64,000 bases of DNA. Origin: Stenotrophomonas sp. MMGLT7. Lineage in GTDB: Bacteria; Pseudomonadota; Gammaproteobacteria; Xanthomonadales; Xanthomonadaceae. Location: the NCBI RefSeq assembly GCF_021168555.1, contig NZ_JAJOZS010000008.1:1-64000 (forward strand), read 5' to 3'. Each line of letters starts with the position of its first letter. Position 1 is the first letter of the stretch. Both the position numbers and the translations under genes were made by a program. The notes under the pieces are model-generated. The model worked only from the letters and a program-made list of their open reading frames with translations, ran no database searches and had not been told where the DNA came from. Shown in pieces: positions 39,194-50,178 of this stretch.

Positions 39194-39501
39194 CGGCAAT
39201 CCGCATGCGCCGGCAGGGGACGGCGATCGAACGGGCGATTCTAGATGAGAATGATTCGCGCAGGCGAACCGCCGCGCCGGGCGCGGCGCGTGGACAAGCG
39301 CATTCCCGGACAAGGAACGGCCGCGCAGCCGGGCAGAAGCCTGTTCGGCGCCGTCAGTTGGGGAGGGGCCGTTACTGCCCTGATGGTAGAGCCGTGTCGT
39401 GACTGCCGGCTCGCAGGCCACGTAAAGTCGCTCCTGCAGTCGCTGCAACGGCCGCGCAACCCGGGCAGCCGCGGCACGCCCGGGGCACAGGTCGCCTGGA
39501 C
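39194..39501. other. Intergenic region, reductase to hemB
   Basis: Contains the Fur-like box and a partial GTAGGAGCGAC-type arm (AAAGTCGCTCCTGCAGTCGC). No gene seen. Confidence 0.5.
39243..39261 (-). promoter_or_regulatory. Fur-like box
   Basis: GATGAGAATGATTCGC on the + strand agrees with the GATAATGATAATCATTATC consensus in one and a half repeats. It sits 50 bases before the reductase start. Confidence 0.55.
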
Positions 39502-41485
<1,984 letters not shown>

Positions 41486-41624
41486 TGCGGGACGGTGGCA
41501 AGGCGCGGGGCGCCTGCCTTGGATGGGGGTGATTGCTACAGTCTACGCCTGCCGCCGCCGGTGCGATCCCCTCGCAACCCGCACCGGCACGGCCCGGCGG
41601 CGGCCGGACCTTGCCCAGGCGCGG

Positions 41625-41873
41625 TCAGACCACGCCGCCGCCCAGGCTCAGCCGGATCACCCCGACCACGATCGCCACGACGTTGAGCACCAGCCCGGTC
41701 TTGGCACGGCCGCGATTGCCCGGTGCGGTGAACAGGATGCCGATGGCGGCGATGATCGCGCCGACCACGGCGAACGGGATCAGGAACCAGTTGCCCCAGC
41801 CCAGCAGCGGGATGAAGGCGAACACCAGCCAGACCAGGGCGAAGATGCCCCACAGCAGACTGATCAGACCCAT
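41625..41873 (-). CDS. Small two-helix membrane protein
   Basis: 82 residues, ATG at 41873. Hydrophobic helices (LLWGIFALVWLVFAFIPLLG, VVGAIIAAIGILF, LVLNVVAIVVGVIRLSLG) of the DUF4190-like kind. Function unknown. Confidence 0.7.
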   Translation of the reverse strand: MGLISLLWGIFALVWLVFAFIPLLGWGNWFLIPFAVVGAIIAAIGILFTAPGNRGRAKTGLVLNVVAIVVGVIRLSLGGGVV

Positions 41874-42612
41874 CGAAGCACCCCCGGTTGGATTGGGATT
41901 GGATTGGAGTTGGCCGACGATAGCCGATCCGGGTGCAGGCGCAAGCAGGACGAACGGCAGGCTCCCTTCTTGCGGGGGAAGGTGGCGGTAGCGCCGGATG
42001 GGGGCTTTTGCTGTGGCTTTCCCATGCTCCAGGCGGCCCCATCCGCCCTTCGGGCACCTTCCCCCGCAAGCGGGAGAAGGGGGTGGTGGCGCCGGATGGG
42101 GGGCTTTTGCTGTGGCTTTCCCATGCTCCAGGCAGCCCCCATCCGCCCTTCGGGCACCTTCCCCCGCAAGCGGGAGAAGGGGGCGGTAGCGGCGGATGGG
42201 GGCTTTTGCTGTGGCTTTCCCATGCTCTAGACAGCCCCCCATCCGCCCTTCGGGCACCTTCCCCCGCAAGCGGGAGAAGGGGGTGTTGGCGCCGGATGGG
42301 GGGCTTTTGCTGTGGCTTTCCCATGCTCCAGACAGCCCCCATCCGCCCTTCGGGCACCTCCCCCCGCAAGCGGGAGAAGGGGGCGATAGCGCCGGATGGG
42401 GAGGCTTTTGCTGTAGCTTTCCCATGCTCCAGGCGGCCCCCAATCCGCCCTTCGGCCCCCTTCCCCCGCAAGCGGGAGAAGGGGGCGGTGGCGGCGCCCG
42501 GGTCCTCTTGCGGGGTGAAGGCGTTCATGCGGCGACGCCTCGCCGCCCGCAGGTACTGGCACATTCAGTACCCGCGCGGGATGATCGCGGTAATCGGAGG
42601 CTGGAGGGCGTC
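41874..42612. other. Intergenic region holding tandem repeats
   Basis: Non-coding. 41992-42490 is a five-copy tandem array; open frames in both directions merely follow the repeat period. Confidence 0.6.
41992..42490. repeat. Five tandem copies of a 98-100-bp repeat
   Basis: Units start near 41992, 42090, 42190, 42290 and 42390. Each contains GGCTTTTGCTGTGGCTTTCC, CCATGCTCCAG, CCATCCGCCCTTCGGGCACC and the palindrome CTTCCCCCGCAAGCGGGAGAA. Copies differ by a few bases only. A related single unit lies at about 36556. Confidence 0.9.
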
Positions 42613-43056
42613 ATGAAGATCCGTTCGTTCACTATCGCGGCGCTGCTGCTGACCGTCGCCGGCTGCGCCAGCACATCCCGGGTGATGCTCGGCAGCGCGC
42701 GGCCGCCGATCGACCCGGCGCTGGTGCAGATCTACCCGAACGCGCCGGCCGGATCGGTGGAGATCGCGCAGATCGAGGCGTCCAGCGCAGTCGGCTTCGG
42801 CACCCAGGGCCAGACCAATGCCGCGGTGGAGCGGCTCAAGCGCGCGGCCGCGCAGCTCGGCGCCAACGGCGTGGTGCTGATGGGCGTGGGTTCGAGCGGC
42901 TCGCCGGTGGGCATGTCGGTCGGCGCCGGCAGCTACGGCTCGCACGTGGGCGGCGGTGTCGGCATCGGCATCCCGACCACGCAGAAGCGCGCCGCCGGCG
43001 TCGCCCTGTGGGTGCCGCCGCAGGCGCAGCGCGCGCAGGAACAGCCGCCGCGCTGA
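42613..43056 (+). CDS. Lipoprotein
   Basis: 147 residues, lipobox TVAGC at about residue 18. The mature part begins with STSRVMLGSARPP and has a glycine-rich C-terminal stretch. ATG at 42613. It resembles small outer-membrane stress lipoproteins, but no family is certain. Confidence 0.75.
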   Translation: MKIRSFTIAALLLTVAGCASTSRVMLGSARPPIDPALVQIYPNAPAGSVEIAQIEASSAVGFGTQGQTNAAVERLKRAAAQLGANGVVLMGVGSSGSPVGMSVGAGSYGSHVGGGVGIGIPTTQKRAAGVALWVPPQAQRAQEQPPR

Positions 43057-43182
43057 GGGATTCCGGGGACTTCACGATCCCCGCGGGCCGGTCGATCGCC
43101 GCCGTCCGCAGTCCGGGGCCGTGCCCCGAAACCTCAACCGCTGCGCGCGCCGGCCGCACGTGAACACGGCACGCGGCGGCGG

Positions 43183-44970
43183 TCAGCGCTGGGACGGAAC
43201 GAACACCTGCTCCACCGCCTGCGCCAGCTGGTCCGGCGGCAACAGGCCCTGGTCGAGCAGGAAATTGTTGAACGCCAGCCGGTCGAAGCGATCGCCCAGC
43301 GCCAGTTCGGTGCGCATGCGCAGTTCGAGGATGCGGGTGTAGCCGTAGAAGTAGCTGCCGGCCTGGCCGGGCGAGCGCACGGTGTAGCGATCCAGTTCCT
43401 GCCGCGCCATCGCCGCCGACAGGCCGACGTCGTCCTCCAGCACCTGGCGCGCGCGTTCGCGCTCGACCAGGCCGAGGTTGAGCATCGGATCGAGCATGGC
43501 GCGGGCGGCACGCAGCAGGCGGAACTGCAGCGCGATCAGCTGTCCCTCCAGCGGTTCGAACGGCACCATCTCGGCCTCGGCGTACAGTGCCCAGCCTTCG
43601 ACGTTGACCGAGTTGAAGGCGAACATGCTGCGCGCCAGCGACACCCCGCGCTCGACCATCGCGGTGAACTGCAGTTCGTGGCCCGGGCGGCCCTCGTGCG
43701 CGCTCAGCGTCCACGCCGCCGCGGCGAAGTTGAAGTCGTCGTACTGGGCGTCGGCGCCGGCGGCGGGGTTGCCCAGCGGCAGCACGAACTGGCCCTGCTG
43801 GCCGGTGTTGCCCACCAGCGGCGCCGGCAGGAAGTGCGGCGCCGGGCTGGCCGCGCTCTCGGCCGCCGAGCCCAGGCGCATCTGCATCGGCCGGTTGGGG
43901 ACATCGACGATGCGCTGGGCGCGGATGATCGGGTCGATGCGGTCGATGACGCCGCGGTAGTGGGTTTCCAGCTGGTCGTCGGCGATCTTGTCGCGCTTGA
44001 GCGCGCGGATCACCTGCACGTAGTCGTCGCTGGCCGGCAGTCCCTTTTCCCGCGCCACCAGCGGCGCCAGCTGGCGAAGCATCGAGCGCGTCTCCATGAA
44101 CTCCAGCTGCGCGCGCTGCACCAGCAGCTGCGGGTCGATGTCGATGCCGACCTGCTTGAGGCGGAAGGCGTACAGCTCCGGCGGCAGGCGGGTGTCGCTG
44201 CGCGACTTCGGCAGCACCTGCGCGCGGGTCCACTGCGCGTAGTCGGTCATCTGCCGCTTCAGCGCCGCCAGCGCCTCGCCGGCGCCGTCGATGCGGTACC
44301 TGGCGAACAGCTCGCCGATGCCGGCGATGTAGGTGTCCACGTTGTCCAGCGACTGCTCGACCTCGATGCGGGTGGGCTGCAGCCGCGACGGATCGGCCAG
44401 CGCCTCCTCGTAGCGCTGCCGCGCCAGGGTGGCGATCGCGGTGCTGCCTTCGGCCTGGCCGAGGTAGCGCCGCAGCCGCTCCAGCGCACGGGCGCGGCGC
44501 TCGGGCGGGGTCTGCTCGGACAGCAGGCCGTTGAGGCCGGAGAACACCAGCTTCGGCACGTCCACCCACGGCAGCTGCAGGCGCTGGTCCAGCTCGCTGC
44601 CCTCGATGTCCTGGTCGGCCGCGCCGATCAGGATCTGCAGGTCCTGGCGCACGTCCGGGTCGCGCTCGCTCGCCAGCTTGCCCTGCAGCTCGGTCCGGGC
44701 CCTGGCCATCGCCGTGCGGAAACGCTCCGGATACTGCGGGCCGAGATCGTAAACGCGGTCGTCGTAGCCGGGCACGCCGAAGAAGCTGGCCTGCTCGGGC
44801 TGGAACGGCGCCTGCGCCTGCAGCAGGATCTGCGCGTACGCGTTGCTGCGCGCGACCCAGGCCGGATTTGCAGCGACCGCGGCGGGAGTGGCCTGCTGGG
44901 CGGCGGCGGACGCGGGCGCGCCCAGCGGCAGGATCAGCAACAGGGCAACAGCGAGCAGGGTCGGTTTCAT
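43183..44970 (-). CDS. DUF885 zinc metallopeptidase-like exported protein
   Basis: 595 residues with a signal peptide (LLAVALLLILPLGAPASAAA). The HEGRPGHELQ motif near residue 425 and NVEGWALYAEAEM 40 residues on give the two zinc-binding histidines and the glutamate of the DUF885 family, gluzincin-like peptidases. Likely periplasmic peptidase. ATG at 44970. Confidence 0.88.
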   Translation of the reverse strand: MKPTLLAVALLLILPLGAPASAAAQQATPAAVAANPAWVARSNAYAQILLQAQAPFQPEQASFFGVPGYDDRVYDLGPQYPERFRTAMARARTELQGKLASERDPDVRQDLQILIGAADQDIEGSELDQRLQLPWVDVPKLVFSGLNGLLSEQTPPERRARALERLRRYLGQAEGSTAIATLARQRYEEALADPSRLQPTRIEVEQSLDNVDTYIAGIGELFARYRIDGAGEALAALKRQMTDYAQWTRAQVLPKSRSDTRLPPELYAFRLKQVGIDIDPQLLVQRAQLEFMETRSMLRQLAPLVAREKGLPASDDYVQVIRALKRDKIADDQLETHYRGVIDRIDPIIRAQRIVDVPNRPMQMRLGSAAESAASPAPHFLPAPLVGNTGQQGQFVLPLGNPAAGADAQYDDFNFAAAAWTLSAHEGRPGHELQFTAMVERGVSLARSMFAFNSVNVEGWALYAEAEMVPFEPLEGQLIALQFRLLRAARAMLDPMLNLGLVERERARQVLEDDVGLSAAMARQELDRYTVRSPGQAGSYFYGYTRILELRMRTELALGDRFDRLAFNNFLLDQGLLPPDQLAQAVEQVFVPSQR

Positions 44971-45227
44971 CGGGGCACGCACCTTGGAGGGAAGCCGCAC
45001 CCTACCCGACCGCCGCGGCGCGACCAAGCCGCGCTGCCGCAGATCCGGTGTTGACAGGCACATGACGGCACGCGCGCCGGTGCAGGAGCGATGCTGCGTG
45101 TCCTCCGGGCCATGACGACCGGATTGCCCAGGACAGCAACGGCACCCCTCCCCATCCCTCCCCTGCTTCGCAAGGGAGGGGGCAACAGCACAGAGCCTCC
45201 TGCTTCTCCAGACGTCGCAGGCGGCGC

Positions 45228-45312
45228 TGTTGCTGTGGCTGTTACTTCTGTTGCTTCTGTTGCTTCTGTTGCTTCTGTTGCCGCTGTTGCTGTGGCTGTT
45301 GCTGTTGCTGCC
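45228..45312. repeat. CTG/TTG-rich short tandem repeat
   Basis: TTGCTTCTG in about four perfect copies, flanked by TTGCTGTGGCTG variants; period 9 within a period-3 pattern. Confidence 0.85.
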
Positions 45313-45336
45313 AAGCATGAGTAACCAATATCTCTG

Positions 45337-45530
45337 CAGACCCGGAGGGCGCCGCCCATGGATGGGCGGCGTTTTCCGACCGAGCCAGGATGGCGAGTCG
45401 GAAAATCCCGATAACCCATCAGGCGAAGGCTCTTGATCTTGCAGGGAAAGCGTTTTTCTTTGGTTCCGTTTCTTTTGGCGCTTATCCAAAAGAAATGAAC
45501 CCGGCCGCGACAGCGGACGGAAGCCTTTGC
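45337..45530. repeat. Dispersed structured repeat, copy A
   Basis: About 190 bp, nearly the same as 60955-61146. Two hairpins: GCCGCCCATGGATGGGCGGC and TTTTCCGAC ... GTCGGAAAA, followed by the shared GCAGGGAAAGCGTTTTTCTT. Confidence 0.88.
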
Positions 45531-45615
45531 TTCTGCTCCCATTGCCGAGCATAGGGATCCCTGCCGCGAAAACCCTCGCGGCTTCCGCCGCTCCCACGCT
45601 GGATAGATGCCCGTC

Positions 45616-46500
45616 CTAGCGATGGCGCTGGCGGTAAGCCCCGCGCGCACTGTCGGCCAGCAGCGCCGCCCGCTGCAGCACGATCCGCGATCCCAGCGGC
45701 AGCGATTCCCACGGCAGCCGGTCCAGCAGGTTGCGCAGGGTCAGGCCGAGCTCGACGTCGCCGGTCAGACGCAGCCGGCGCTGGAAGAACAGGGTGTCGG
45801 CGTCCTGCTGGCGGCTGGCCAGCAGCAGCAGGTCGGTGGCGCTGCCGGCGACCGTGGCCTCGGCCTGCTGCCCTTGCAGCAGGCGCACGTGGCCCTGCGA
45901 CAGTTCGCAGACCCAGTGCAGCCCCAGGTCCTCGACGGCGATGCCGAGCCGGCGCGACTGTACCGCGTCGAACACGCCCTGCTGCAGCGCCGGCGCCAGC
46001 GCGCGGTCCAGCGCGGCCTGCAGCGCGCTGGCCTGCAGCGCGGGCGGCACCAGCCGCAGCAGCTGCCGCCAGTAGCGCGGCGGCGGCAGCAGCGCCGGCC
46101 ACAGGGAGGAGAGCGTGTCGGAGCGCGTGGTGTCGGAAGGCGTGGCGGAGGAAGCGGACATGGGCAGGGCCGGTAGCGAGGCAGGAGGGGAAACGTGCCG
46201 GGCCTGCTGCAATGCGCAGGCATCGGCGATCAGCAGGTCCATCAGCGCCTGCGCGCTGGCGGCCGGCAGCCGTAGCCAGCGCGCCCAGGCCTGGGCACGG
46301 GCATGTACCTGGCGTTCGCGCCACGCGTCGCGCAGCGGACGGCCATGCTCGTGCTTGCGCGCGGCGACCTGCGCGACCAGCCGGCGGCGCCCGGCCAGCA
46401 GCACCAGCAGGCCATCGTCGACGGCATCGATCGCATGCCGCAGCAGCGGCAACGGCGGTGGCGGCGGAAGCAGCGACGACAGGAGCATGGCCGCGCTCAT
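45616..46500 (-). CDS. ubiT: Chorismate mutase-UbiT fusion
   Basis: 294 residues. Residues 18-102 align without gaps to AroQ chorismate mutase of E. coli, offset by 10: R21, R38, K49, D58, R61, E62 and Q98 stand where the enzyme has R11, R28, K39, D48, R51, E52 and Q88. Residues about 145-290 are an SCP2 sterol-carrier domain (LGLHWVCELSQGHVRLLQ, DADTLFFQRRLRLTGDVELG) as in UbiT, the lipid-binding factor of oxygen-independent ubiquinone synthesis. ATG at 46500 overlaps the stop of ubiV (ATGA). E. coli UbiT lacks the mutase domain. Confidence 0.88.
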   Translation of the reverse strand: MSAAMLLSSLLPPPPPLPLLRHAIDAVDDGLLVLLAGRRRLVAQVAARKHEHGRPLRDAWRERQVHARAQAWARWLRLPAASAQALMDLLIADACALQQARHVSPPASLPALPMSASSATPSDTTRSDTLSSLWPALLPPPRYWRQLLRLVPPALQASALQAALDRALAPALQQGVFDAVQSRRLGIAVEDLGLHWVCELSQGHVRLLQGQQAEATVAGSATDLLLLASRQQDADTLFFQRRLRLTGDVELGLTLRNLLDRLPWESLPLGSRIVLQRAALLADSARGAYRQRHR

Positions 46501-47402
46501 GCCGCGTCGGAGGCCGCCACGCTGGCGCCGCCGTGCCAGTAGCCGTTGCGCGCGCCGACCCGCGGCGGCACGTTGCCGGTGGCGAGTGCGCGGCGGAAGC
46601 GCATCACCACCTCGTGCATGCCCTTGGCCTGCGGGTACAGCCGCAGGATGGCTGCCATCGGCACCTGCGCGGTCAGCTCCGGCGCCAGGTCGAACAGCGC
46701 ATGCCCCAGCACCTGCACGCCGTTGAGCACGAGCAGCGGCGCGCCGTCGCGGGTGGCCAGCGGCAGGCCGTCGGGATAGTCCAGGCAGCGGAAGCCGCAC
46801 TGGTCCTTGGGCAGGTCGTGGGCACGGGCGGTGAAGCAGCGCGCCGAGTGCGCCAGCGGCGGCCGGCCCCAGGCGGGGATCTCCAGCTCCGGCATCGGCA
46901 TGCCTTCGGGCAACGCCGCGGAGAGGCGCAGCAGCGTCTGCAGGCCATGCTCGACGCCCGGTACCCAGCGCACCATGCCATCCTCGGCCAGCATCGCCAG
47001 GGTGCGTGCGTTGTAGACGTTCAGGCCGGGGCCGGCGACGAACGGCAGGCCGCGCTCGCGGCACAGCTGCACCGCCGACAGGTCGTTCGCTTCCACCAGG
47101 AAATCGCCGTTCTCCACCACCCGCACGGTGGCCGACAGTTCCGAGCCGGACTCGATCAGCGCCAGGCACGACAGCACCACCTGCTTGCCGGCCGCGTGCA
47201 GCTCGCGCCCGACCTGCAGCCAGTCGCGCAGGCGCAGCTCGCGGCGCTTGCCGCACACGGTCTCGCCCAGGTAGACCACGTCCAGCGGCCACTGCGCGGC
47301 CTGCGCATAGAACGCCAGCACTTGCTCGCGCGGCCAGTAGTACTGCAGCGGTCCCAGGCTCAGCCGCGCCCCGGGTCCGCCACGGGTTTCAATGCCATCC
47401 AC
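46497..47402 (-). CDS. ubiV: UbiV, anaerobic ubiquinone hydroxylation partner (U32 family)
   Basis: 301 residues from GTG 47402 (an ATG at 47441 would add 13 residues). U32-peptidase fold with the 4Fe-4S cysteines in GETVCGKRRE and, 150 residues on, ARCFTARAH and QCGFRCLDYP. With UbiU and UbiT it performs the three oxygen-independent hydroxylations of the ubiquinone ring. SLGPLQYYWPRE near the start is typical. Confidence 0.92.
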   Translation of the reverse strand: MDGIETRGGPGARLSLGPLQYYWPREQVLAFYAQAAQWPLDVVYLGETVCGKRRELRLRDWLQVGRELHAAGKQVVLSCLALIESGSELSATVRVVENGDFLVEANDLSAVQLCRERGLPFVAGPGLNVYNARTLAMLAEDGMVRWVPGVEHGLQTLLRLSAALPEGMPMPELEIPAWGRPPLAHSARCFTARAHDLPKDQCGFRCLDYPDGLPLATRDGAPLLVLNGVQVLGHALFDLAPELTAQVPMAAILRLYPQAKGMHEVVMRFRRALATGNVPPRVGARNGYWHGGASVAASDAA

Positions 47403-48411
47403 GGTGATACGGTCCCAAGGTGGTCTGCCGGCCCTCGGCATGCGCGGCCAGGGTGTCGCGCCAGCCGTCCTGCAGCCGCCAGTGCTGCGGGTCGCCGGCG
47501 TAGCGGTCCAGCGCCTGGCGCCAGCTCGCGGTGACCTGGCGCACGTAGGCGGCGCCGCGCTGGCGGCCCTCGATCTTCAGCGCCGCCACCCCGGCCTGCG
47601 CCAGCCGCGGGATCAGCTCCATGGTGTTGAGGCTGGTGGGCTCCTCCAGCGCATGGAACACCGCCTCGCCGACCCGGTAGCGGCCCTTGCACACGGTGGG
47701 GTAGCCGGCCGGCTCGTCGCTGCCGAAGCGATCGATCAGCACGCCGTTCAAGCGCACCTCGCGGCTGCCGTCGGCGCGCTCGTCCCAGCGCACGAACGCC
47801 GGCGGCGAGCACACGCCCTGGCAGTTGGGCGAGGCGCCGGTGAGATAGCTCGACAGCTGGCAGCGGCCCTCGACCATGATGCACAGGCTGCCGAAGGCGA
47901 ACACCTCCAGCGCCACCGGCGAGGTGTCGCACAGCCGCTCGACCTGCTGGATCGACAGCACCCGCGGCAGCACCGCGCGGGCGATGCCGACGCGCTCGTA
48001 GGCGTAGCGCAGCGCCGCGGCGGTGGTGGCGCTGGCTTGTACCGACAGGTGCCGCGCCAGCTGCGGATGCGTGCGCGCGGCGTAGTCCAGCAGCGCCATG
48101 TCGGCGGCGATGATGGCGTCGGCGCCGAGCTCGGCGGCACGATCCACGCGCGCCTGCCAGGCCGGCATGCGCGCGTCGTCGGGATAGGTGTTCAGCGCCA
48201 GGTAGACCTGGCGGCCGCGCGCATGGGCGGCGGCGATGCCGGTCCGCAGCTCGGCCTCGCTGAAGTTCAGCCCGGGGAAGGCACGGGCATTGCTCTGGTC
48301 CTGGAAGCCGGCGTACACCGCGTCGGCACCGGACTCCAGTGCGGCCAGCATCGCCGGCAGGTTGCCGGCCGGGCACACCAGCTTCATCGGCACCGTCGCG
48401 CTGGCGCTCAT
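47389..48411 (-). CDS. ubiU: UbiU, anaerobic ubiquinone hydroxylation partner (U32 family)
   Basis: 340 residues, MKLVCPAGNLPAMLAALESG start and the U32 signatures EVFAFGSLCIMVEGRCQLSS and GASPNCQGVCSPP carrying the cluster cysteines. Partner of UbiV. ATG at 48411 overlaps the stop of ubiD (ATGA). Confidence 0.93.
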   Translation of the reverse strand: MSASATVPMKLVCPAGNLPAMLAALESGADAVYAGFQDQSNARAFPGLNFSEAELRTGIAAAHARGRQVYLALNTYPDDARMPAWQARVDRAAELGADAIIAADMALLDYAARTHPQLARHLSVQASATTAAALRYAYERVGIARAVLPRVLSIQQVERLCDTSPVALEVFAFGSLCIMVEGRCQLSSYLTGASPNCQGVCSPPAFVRWDERADGSREVRLNGVLIDRFGSDEPAGYPTVCKGRYRVGEAVFHALEEPTSLNTMELIPRLAQAGVAALKIEGRQRGAAYVRQVTASWRQALDRYAGDPQHWRLQDGWRDTLAAHAEGRQTTLGPYHRGWH

Positions 48412-49898
48412 GCCGCCGCTCCCTGCCCGCGCTCGCGCTGCAGCTGCGACCACAGCGCATCGACGCGGCGCTCCACCTGCGGATCGAGCGCGATCGGCTC
48501 GCCCCAGGCGCGATGGGTCTCGCCGGGCCACTTGCGGGTGGCGTCCAGCCCCATCTTGGAGCCCAGGCCCGGCTCGGGGCTGGCGAAGTCGAGATAGTCG
48601 ATCGGCGTGTTCTCCACCAGCATGGCGTCGCGCGCCGGATCCACGCGGGTGGCCACCGCCCACATCACCTGGCCCCAGTCGCGCACGTCGATGTCCTCGT
48701 CGGTGACGACGACGAACTTGGTGTAGGTGAACTGGCGCAGGTACGACCAGATGCCCATCATCATCCGCCGCGCATGGCCGGCGTACTGCTTGCGGATGGA
48801 GACCACGGCGATGCGGTAGGAGCAGGCTTCCGGCGGCAGGTAGAAATCGACGATCTCTGGGAACACCTTGCGCAGGATCGGCACGAACACCTCGTTGAGC
48901 GCCATCGCCATCACCGAGGGCTCGTCGTGCGGCGCCCGGCCCATGTAGCTGCCGTGGTAGATCGCGTTGGCGCGCAGGTGCATGCGCTGCAGCGTGACCA
49001 CCGGGAAGCTGGCGCGGCCGTTGTAGTAGCCGGTGTGGTCGCCGAACGGCCCTTCCTCGGCGAAGTCGCCGGGCTGGATGAAGCCCTCCATGACGATCTC
49101 GGCGCCGGCCGGCGCGTCCAGCCCGGTCAGCCGGCTGTGCCAGACCTGGCTGCGCTGGCCGCGCAGCAGGCCGGCGAACTCGTACTCGGACAGGCTGTCG
49201 GGGATCGGCGCCACCGCCGCCAGCAGCGTGGCCGGATCGGCGCCGATGGCGATCAGCACCGGGAACGGCTGGTCCGGATGCTGCCTCTGCCAGGCGGCGA
49301 AGTCGAGCGCGCCGCCTCGATGCGGCAGCCAGCGCATGATCACGCGGTTGCGGCCGATCACCTGCTGGCGGTAGATGGCCACGTTCTGCCGCTCCTGGCC
49401 GGGACCGCGGGTGACCACCAGCGCGGTGGTGATCAGGCGCCCGACATCGCCCGGCCAGCAGTGCTGGACCGGCAGCCGTTCCAGGTCGATGTCGCCGGCC
49501 TCCACCGTCTCGTGCTCGAACACGGCCTGGCGCACGTGGCGCGGCGCGGCATACGCCAGCTGCGCCAGTTCCGGCCAGCTGCACAGCGCCTGCTTCAGGC
49601 TGCCGGGCCAGCGCGGCTCCTTCAGCGCCGCCAGCAGCTCGCCGAGTTCGGCCAGCGAGGCCAGCGGGCGCCCGCCCAGCGCCGCCTCGATGCGGTCGCG
49701 GTGGCCCATCAGGTTGCCCAGCAGCGCGTGCCCGGAACCGGTCGGCTGCTCGATCAGCAACGCCGGGCCGCCCTCGACCTGCGAGCGCAGGCACAGCGAG
49801 GTCGCCTCCAGCACCGGGTCCACCGGCGACTTCACCCGTTGCAGTTGTCCCTGGCGCTCCAGGTGATAGAGGAAGGTGCGTAGATCGTGATAGCTCAT
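48408..49898 (-). CDS. ubiD: 3-polyprenyl-4-hydroxybenzoate decarboxylase
   Basis: 496 residues, the prFMN-dependent decarboxylase of ubiquinone synthesis: SYHDLRTFLYHLERQGQLQR, AEEGPFGDHTGYYNG with the catalytic E-R-E region, and DEDIDVRDWGQVMWAVATR. Length matches E. coli UbiD. It needs UbiX for the cofactor (not in this window). An FNR box lies 71 bases before the ATG, so expression should rise under low oxygen. Confidence 0.95.
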   Translation of the reverse strand: MSYHDLRTFLYHLERQGQLQRVKSPVDPVLEATSLCLRSQVEGGPALLIEQPTGSGHALLGNLMGHRDRIEAALGGRPLASLAELGELLAALKEPRWPGSLKQALCSWPELAQLAYAAPRHVRQAVFEHETVEAGDIDLERLPVQHCWPGDVGRLITTALVVTRGPGQERQNVAIYRQQVIGRNRVIMRWLPHRGGALDFAAWQRQHPDQPFPVLIAIGADPATLLAAVAPIPDSLSEYEFAGLLRGQRSQVWHSRLTGLDAPAGAEIVMEGFIQPGDFAEEGPFGDHTGYYNGRASFPVVTLQRMHLRANAIYHGSYMGRAPHDEPSVMAMALNEVFVPILRKVFPEIVDFYLPPEACSYRIAVVSIRKQYAGHARRMMMGIWSYLRQFTYTKFVVVTDEDIDVRDWGQVMWAVATRVDPARDAMLVENTPIDYLDFASPEPGLGSKMGLDATRKWPGETHRAWGEPIALDPQVERRVDALWSQLQRERGQGAAA

Positions 49899-49968
49899 TG
49901 AATACTGCAGCCGCGCACGGCGGCATCGAGGCGATCACGAAAGACTACAGATGCCGGCGCGCGGCATC

Positions 49969-49982
49969 TTGAGATGGATCAA
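49969..49982 (-). promoter_or_regulatory. FNR/ANR box upstream of ubiD
   Basis: TTGAGATGGATCAA, one base off TTGATnnnnATCAA, centred about 78 bases before the ubiD start. The fnr gene itself lies just upstream. Confidence 0.7.
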
Positions 49983-50178
49983 GCCGGCCGGGGTTGGCGG
50001 CAGCGGCGGCGGTGCCGCCGTGCCCCGGTCGGGGCGGCGGACCAGCGATCCCGGCGCGGTGGCCGGCAGCTCGGGGCCAGGCTGCCGATGCCTCGTGAAG
50101 CCTGACACCGCCCACGTCGAGCGCGTGCGGCCGAGCTGCGGGAGCGACGGCCGCGCAAGCCCGCCCGGCCGCAGATGC

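Larger units (their letters stand above)
44971..45615. other. Intergenic region with microsatellite and dispersed repeat
   Basis: Contains a TTCTGTTGC-type array (45228-45312) and one copy of a 190-bp dispersed element (45337-45530). No gene seen. Confidence 0.6.

Noticed and set aside
41992..42490. 100-bp repeats as a CRISPR or coding repeat
   Set aside because: There are no unique spacers, and frames in both directions are only an effect of the period and high GC.
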